Origin: Isoetes taiwanensis
Lineage: Eukaryota; Streptophyta; Lycopodiopsida; Isoetales; Isoetaceae
Direction: 5' to 3'
DNA length: 64,000 nt
Assembly (NCBI GenBank): GCA_021234155.1
Contig: JAJEKV010000013.1
Location: 15,353,877-15,417,876 of the forward strand
The stretch's first letter is position 1; every line of letters begins with the position of its first letter. The notes under the pieces were generated by a model. It saw only the letters and a list, made by a program, of their open reading frames with translations. It was not told the origin of the DNA and did not search any database. Of this stretch, positions 59,850-64,000 are shown one piece after another. Both the position numbers and the translations under genes were made by a program.

Positions 59850-62800
59850 TTAGAAGTTTTCTATGTATTTTAGAAGACCTTTTAAAAAAGAGCATGGTTG
59901 CATAATAATTGACATTCAAACAAATCTAGGAAAAAATGCCATTTCAATAGTAGAGTTCTCATTGAGAGCTTTCTTTAGTCACAAACTCCATTACAATACA
60001 TATTGACTAGCGTGTTCTCTAACATGATATCATACTAATATCTAAATTTCAAAGTCGAGGATGCTAGCATGTTCTCCTAATATGATATCATACTAAATAT
60101 CTAGATTTCAAAGTGCAAGATGGCATTTGGCAATGGAAAGAAGAGTTGTGTATTAAATGTTGGAAAGCAAAAATGCATGTCATGAGTAATTTTTGGGAAT
60201 ATTAACATTTTGATATTGAGTGATTTTTGTAATAAGCTGGGTTGGAGGTCAAATAGGTGCCAAAGTGGCTTGTAAAAAATGTTATTGATGAGAGGAATCA
60301 CAAAAAGTGATTATTTGGTCAAGGTCCTAAAAATATTCTTAGGAATGAAAACAAAAATTCCTTATAGTGGAAAAACTTAGGTTGTAATGTAATATGGCAA
60401 TCGGTTGTGTTTTTTTTTTTTCCTTTTTGGTAAAGCACTGCAAGAGCCTTGCTTGTTAATCTCCACTATTCTTATAGAAGATCCTAATGCTTACCTGAAG
60501 CATTAGAACTAAATATTATGTTGGTGGTGTGAGGACCAACGAGTCCGCCTCTTGAAGCAGACCAAGAACCAAGAAATCAATAGTCTTTGTACAAATTTCA
60601 CATCCAAGAATGTAATCCCTGGCTAGAAGCAGATCAGATAGATTCGATTATGGAGTACCAGATTAGAAGAAAAGGAAGGGTGCCCTCTTTGTTCATGCTG
60701 GAACTTCAAAAAATCTCTTTTTAAAAGTGAACCATATTGTGAACCGCGAGCATATAAATAGATCTCAAAGCATATTTTTCCTATAAAATAATATGTTCTA
60801 TTTACACTATATAAAGTCTCCATGTGGGCAGCTATCACCACTCAAAATGCATTTGATGTTAGTATTGGGCTGTGCTGTAGCTCACAAGCAGTCTGGTCAT
60901 GGCATAAATATTTGCTCCCATTGCAAGGTTTTGAAATGAACCAAGCTTGGTTGTGTATTTCTGATATGATGATTTGCATACCTTTATTGGCAGTTATATG
61001 CTGTGGACCCAAGCCATATGCACTCAAGATAAATACATGAAGACTACTTGGCTTCAAGGATCATCTCAACTATGTCTGTGCAGTAACCTTTAACATCTCA
61101 AATTAACACTAACAACCATAAGAGCATTAACAACATTTTGAAGCTTAGTATGGTGGTTCATGTAGCCAGCTAGTTTGTTCTCCAAGTCAGATACATAGGC
61201 CTATACAGAAGGGCTGTGAATACCAAATGCAAGAACTTTGCAATATCTATTGGAACCAATAATATGTAAGAATAAACCTGTTTATTACACAATGGAATCT
61301 CAACCTGAGATCCAGCAAATTTCATCATGATCATGAATCCATGCACTGATACAATATATTATGGCACTCTTGAGAAAAGCAAGGAAGATTTAAGGAATCA
61401 GAGAAAGGAACTTGAGCATTGCTTAATTTTTTTTTTTTTGGAAGCATGCGATAGATCCCTGTTTATCTAAGGTTCGATATCTTTGACCAGAGGAGCCGAT
61501 CACTTCTACTCATAGTAAACAAAAATTATGGCATCAGATTTATGCTGGCGGAATGTTATATATGCTGCATCTATCTGTTCTTACTGTTTTATATGCTATG
61601 CTTGGAAGTGTACATTAATCTTACCCACCTGCCCCGCATGTTTACACCAATAAGAGCTTCAAATATCACCACCAGTATCAGCTGTCAAATGATAATAAAG
61701 CTTAACACATAGCAAACGTTGCTAAGAGATAAAAAGCTATTTCATTTACTCTGAAACCTTCATTTCTAGTTAATGTGGGTTCATAATCTGATGCACAATG
61801 TGGACATGAACTGGTTTAGACTTGCAAAGTCTGGTGCTTTCTTGAACACAGGTATAAGAATATGTGCTTTATAAAGGAATGCAAAATCACAGAGATGTTA
61901 ATACCTTGCTGGAGATCTAACAGTCATTCCTTGCCAAATTATTCAAACTTAAAGGAATAAGAATAGGACCTTCTGCTTTGTGATGTTAATCTTTGTGATG
62001 GCCTTCTTGAAGGTATCCAATAGCAAATTGCTCAGACAGAAAAAGAAAAATAGAAGTCAAGGTGATGGTTCAAGTGTGGCATAATGCAGATTGAAGAGCA
62101 GTTTAAACCCTTTTTGAAGAGTAGAAAATGAGTTTATTTACCTTGTGTCTAATTCAACCTCCAGCTTTGTGAGCATTTTCTGGAAAACAACAAAGCAGAT
62201 TGGCCCATGCAGGACTTTGCAGGGCCGATATGCTTGCAATTAAGGAGTAGTCGCCGCTTCTTCAAAGGCTCAACCATGGAGCTGGAACTGAGCCCAATAG
62301 GGCTGATTTGGCTCGAACATGGTTTCTCTTGGCCAGATTGTATGAGAAATCAGGTTATTGGCGCCTCCAAATTCACACTGAGGGGAAGAAAATGCAGTTG
62401 TTGCCCTTCTCGACCACAATTTTTTTCCTTTTTTCCTATCAAAAGCAGGGCAGCCTGGGTCCTGATTCCCTACCTTGGCCAGAATAAATCCGTTGATTTC
62501 TGAGGCTTTTGTTCCATAAGCCTGCCTTAAGCCTGCCGTGTATCTTCTGTGGCATCTCCTAAGTTTAGAATTCGCTAGAAGCTTGTGGCTCCAAACACGT
62601 GTAAGAAAAGGAAATAGAACAAGGTGCTGCGCACGAGGGGTTGCCTTTCGGTGGCTCGAAAGTGTGTTTTCATGTTTCCTTTTTTTGTGTTGGATTTTGT
62701 TTGTTTTGTGTGGAGTCGTGTAAATGATATGAACACGGGTTATCATTTTTTTAGCTTAAGAAGGTGCTCATTGTCTATTTGGACTTGACACTTCTGTTCG

Positions 62801-62900
62801 TAATATGAATCCTATGGTCATTACATCATGTAATTGCGTTGAATCGGGTATTTCGCCAGTAAAGGCACCAGGCAAGTAGGCCCGTGCACCGCCAAGTCTA
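59850..62900. other. AT-rich stretch with no supported gene
   Basis: A 57-60 bp segment containing CATGATATCATACTAATATC is duplicated in tandem at about 60010-60125. T runs occur near 60411 and 61428. ORFs such as 62270-62746 (minus) and 62207-62503 (plus) overlap in opposite senses and match nothing I know. Confidence 0.5.
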
Positions 62901-62917
62901 GAGCCACGAGTGTGCAT

Positions 62918-63412
62918 ATAGCATAACATAGTATATTGCGCGTGGACTAATGCGATCTTACAAGATGGCATATAGCGTAACATTGCATTTGAAAATGTAG
63001 CTCATCTTGACAAACAACATTCAGTAAAACAAATTTCTATTAGTAACACAAATCCCAAATCATACGAAAAATATATTTCCCGATTTTCGGATGATCGGGA
63101 ATTTTTTCGGGCAACAAACACTCCTAAAACCTTAGCAAAACTACCTTAAGAAAAAATCCAAAAAGTTTTCGGAACCCCGAAAAAACCGAATTTAAACAAT
63201 AGGATGTTATGGTCTCCAAACATGTACATTTGTTGTGCTCAACGTGGATCATTACCTCTAATGTATTTTTATTCAATTAACCATTTGGTTTCTACAATGC
63301 ATCTAATAAGATGGCATATAGCATAACATAGTGTATTGCTTGTACGCATTCTTACAAGATGGCATAATTTGAAAATGTGGCTCATCTTGACAAACAACAT
63401 TCAGTAAAACAT
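62918..63412. repeat. Pair of direct repeats of about 100 bp, 400 bp apart
   Basis: TAGCATAACATAGTATATTG, ACAAGATGGCATA and TTGACAAACAACATTCAGTA at 62918-63030 recur at about 63318-63410 with small deletions. The sequence between is AT-rich, with GGAACCCCGAAAAAACCGAA near 63170. No coding signal. Confidence 0.8.
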
Positions 63413-64000
63413 TCACAATGTTCACAATGTGTTAAATAATCTCCCGTGAAAATACCAAATGTTACAATGTTTCTTGAATAATCTTCTAATATATGCAAAA
63501 TAGTAGGTACTTACTCATAAACGGACACCGATTTTCCTAGATGTTAGATTGCACACTGATTGCTTAATCTTTCTTCCCAGGGATCAAAAATCAAATAAAA
63601 TTTGGAGCAGTGATTGACTTCACTGCATACAGAATGGCAAAAGAAGAGAAATGTTTGCAGCTGCTGTGATAAATTTCTTATAACCCTAAACATAGACCTT
63701 GGGCTTTCCAACATTCCTACCACAAAACTAATGCAAACTCCCATTGGAACATGGACAGAGAGAGCATAAAAGAAAGTGCAGCTAGGTCAAAGATAATTAG
63801 ACCCAGCTCCGCTACAAAGTTGTTAAAACATATGCCTTTATTAAAAGTGTCAAATACACAACATATGCAAAGCTAGCATATGCAGAACATAGCATATTTT
63901 ACATAGCTATTGGAGATCAAATATTTATTACAACCGCCTGAATTGCCACGGTAGCCTCCCACATTGAAATTAAAGAATGGTGATCTACAAGTAGATCAAT
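63413..64000. other. Right end of the window, nothing supported
   Basis: AT-rich sequence with a minus-strand ORF of 66 codons (63744-63544) that has no recognisable features. I see no gene. Confidence 0.5.

Noticed and set aside
60822-61057. Overlapping 70-codon ORFs on both strands
   Set aside because: Mirror-image ORFs of similar size without domain or splice context; probably chance.
62270-62746. 158-codon minus-strand ORF
   Set aside because: Overlaps a 98-codon plus-strand ORF, is of low complexity at its start, has no recognisable domain and lies in AT-rich repetitive DNA.

Overview
This window is nuclear DNA of a land plant. The best-defined host gene is an intron-rich PEX12 (peroxisome assembly protein 12). 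It reads through ten exons (42432-49242) into about 390 residues, close to the length I know for plant PEX12. The rest is mostly repeats: a LINE, a piggyBac-type DNA transposon, Copia and Gypsy fragments, a DUF7869-like transposon gene, and an unfamiliar gene cassette studded with a short palindrome. A fern or another seed-free plant with a large genome fits best, but the sequence alone does not prove it.

Layout. About 22.13 kb is present twice in tandem: copy 1 at about 70-22207 and copy 2 at about 22208-44336. Each copy holds, in order: (a) a cassette of about 7 kb with a broken plus-strand gene (ParB/Srx-like segment, then a methyltransferase-like segment), two minus-strand ORF groups, and a 22-bp palindrome seen at 19 sites in copy 1; (b) an inverted fragment carrying PEX12 exons 1-2; (c) a 5.8-kb piggyBac element flanked by TTAA, inserted into that fragment; (d) a DUF7869-like gene ending in a poly-A run; (e) a forward copy of the PEX12 5' region; (f) the 3' part of an antisense LINE. 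Only copy 2 continues into the rest of the LINE and into PEX12 exons 3-10, so the working PEX12 uses the copy-2 right arm. At 49.2-64 kb lie a LINE 3' fragment, a tandem repeat of about 190 bp, two convergent Copia halves, degenerate sequence, a Gypsy gag interrupted by a minus-strand ORF, a relative of the cassette's 172-residue ORF, and a last stretch with only short duplications.

Reliability. The two 22-kb copies differ mainly by small indels and substitutions at CAG/CTG and GC-rich sites, and the better-preserved copy alternates along the unit. That is the pattern expected from imperfect long-read consensus over methylated repeats. Many frameshifts in the cassette, piggyBac and DUF7869-like genes may therefore be technical, and the tandem duplication itself could be a haplotype mis-join. 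PEX12 exons 3-10 and the sequence right of 44.3 kb look clean.

How it fits together. PEX12 serves peroxisomal protein import. Its promoter, first exons and large second intron have become a landing site and duplication hotspot for mobile DNA. The palindrome family, confined to a cassette that also encodes a ParB-like segment, is the strongest candidate for an undescribed system.
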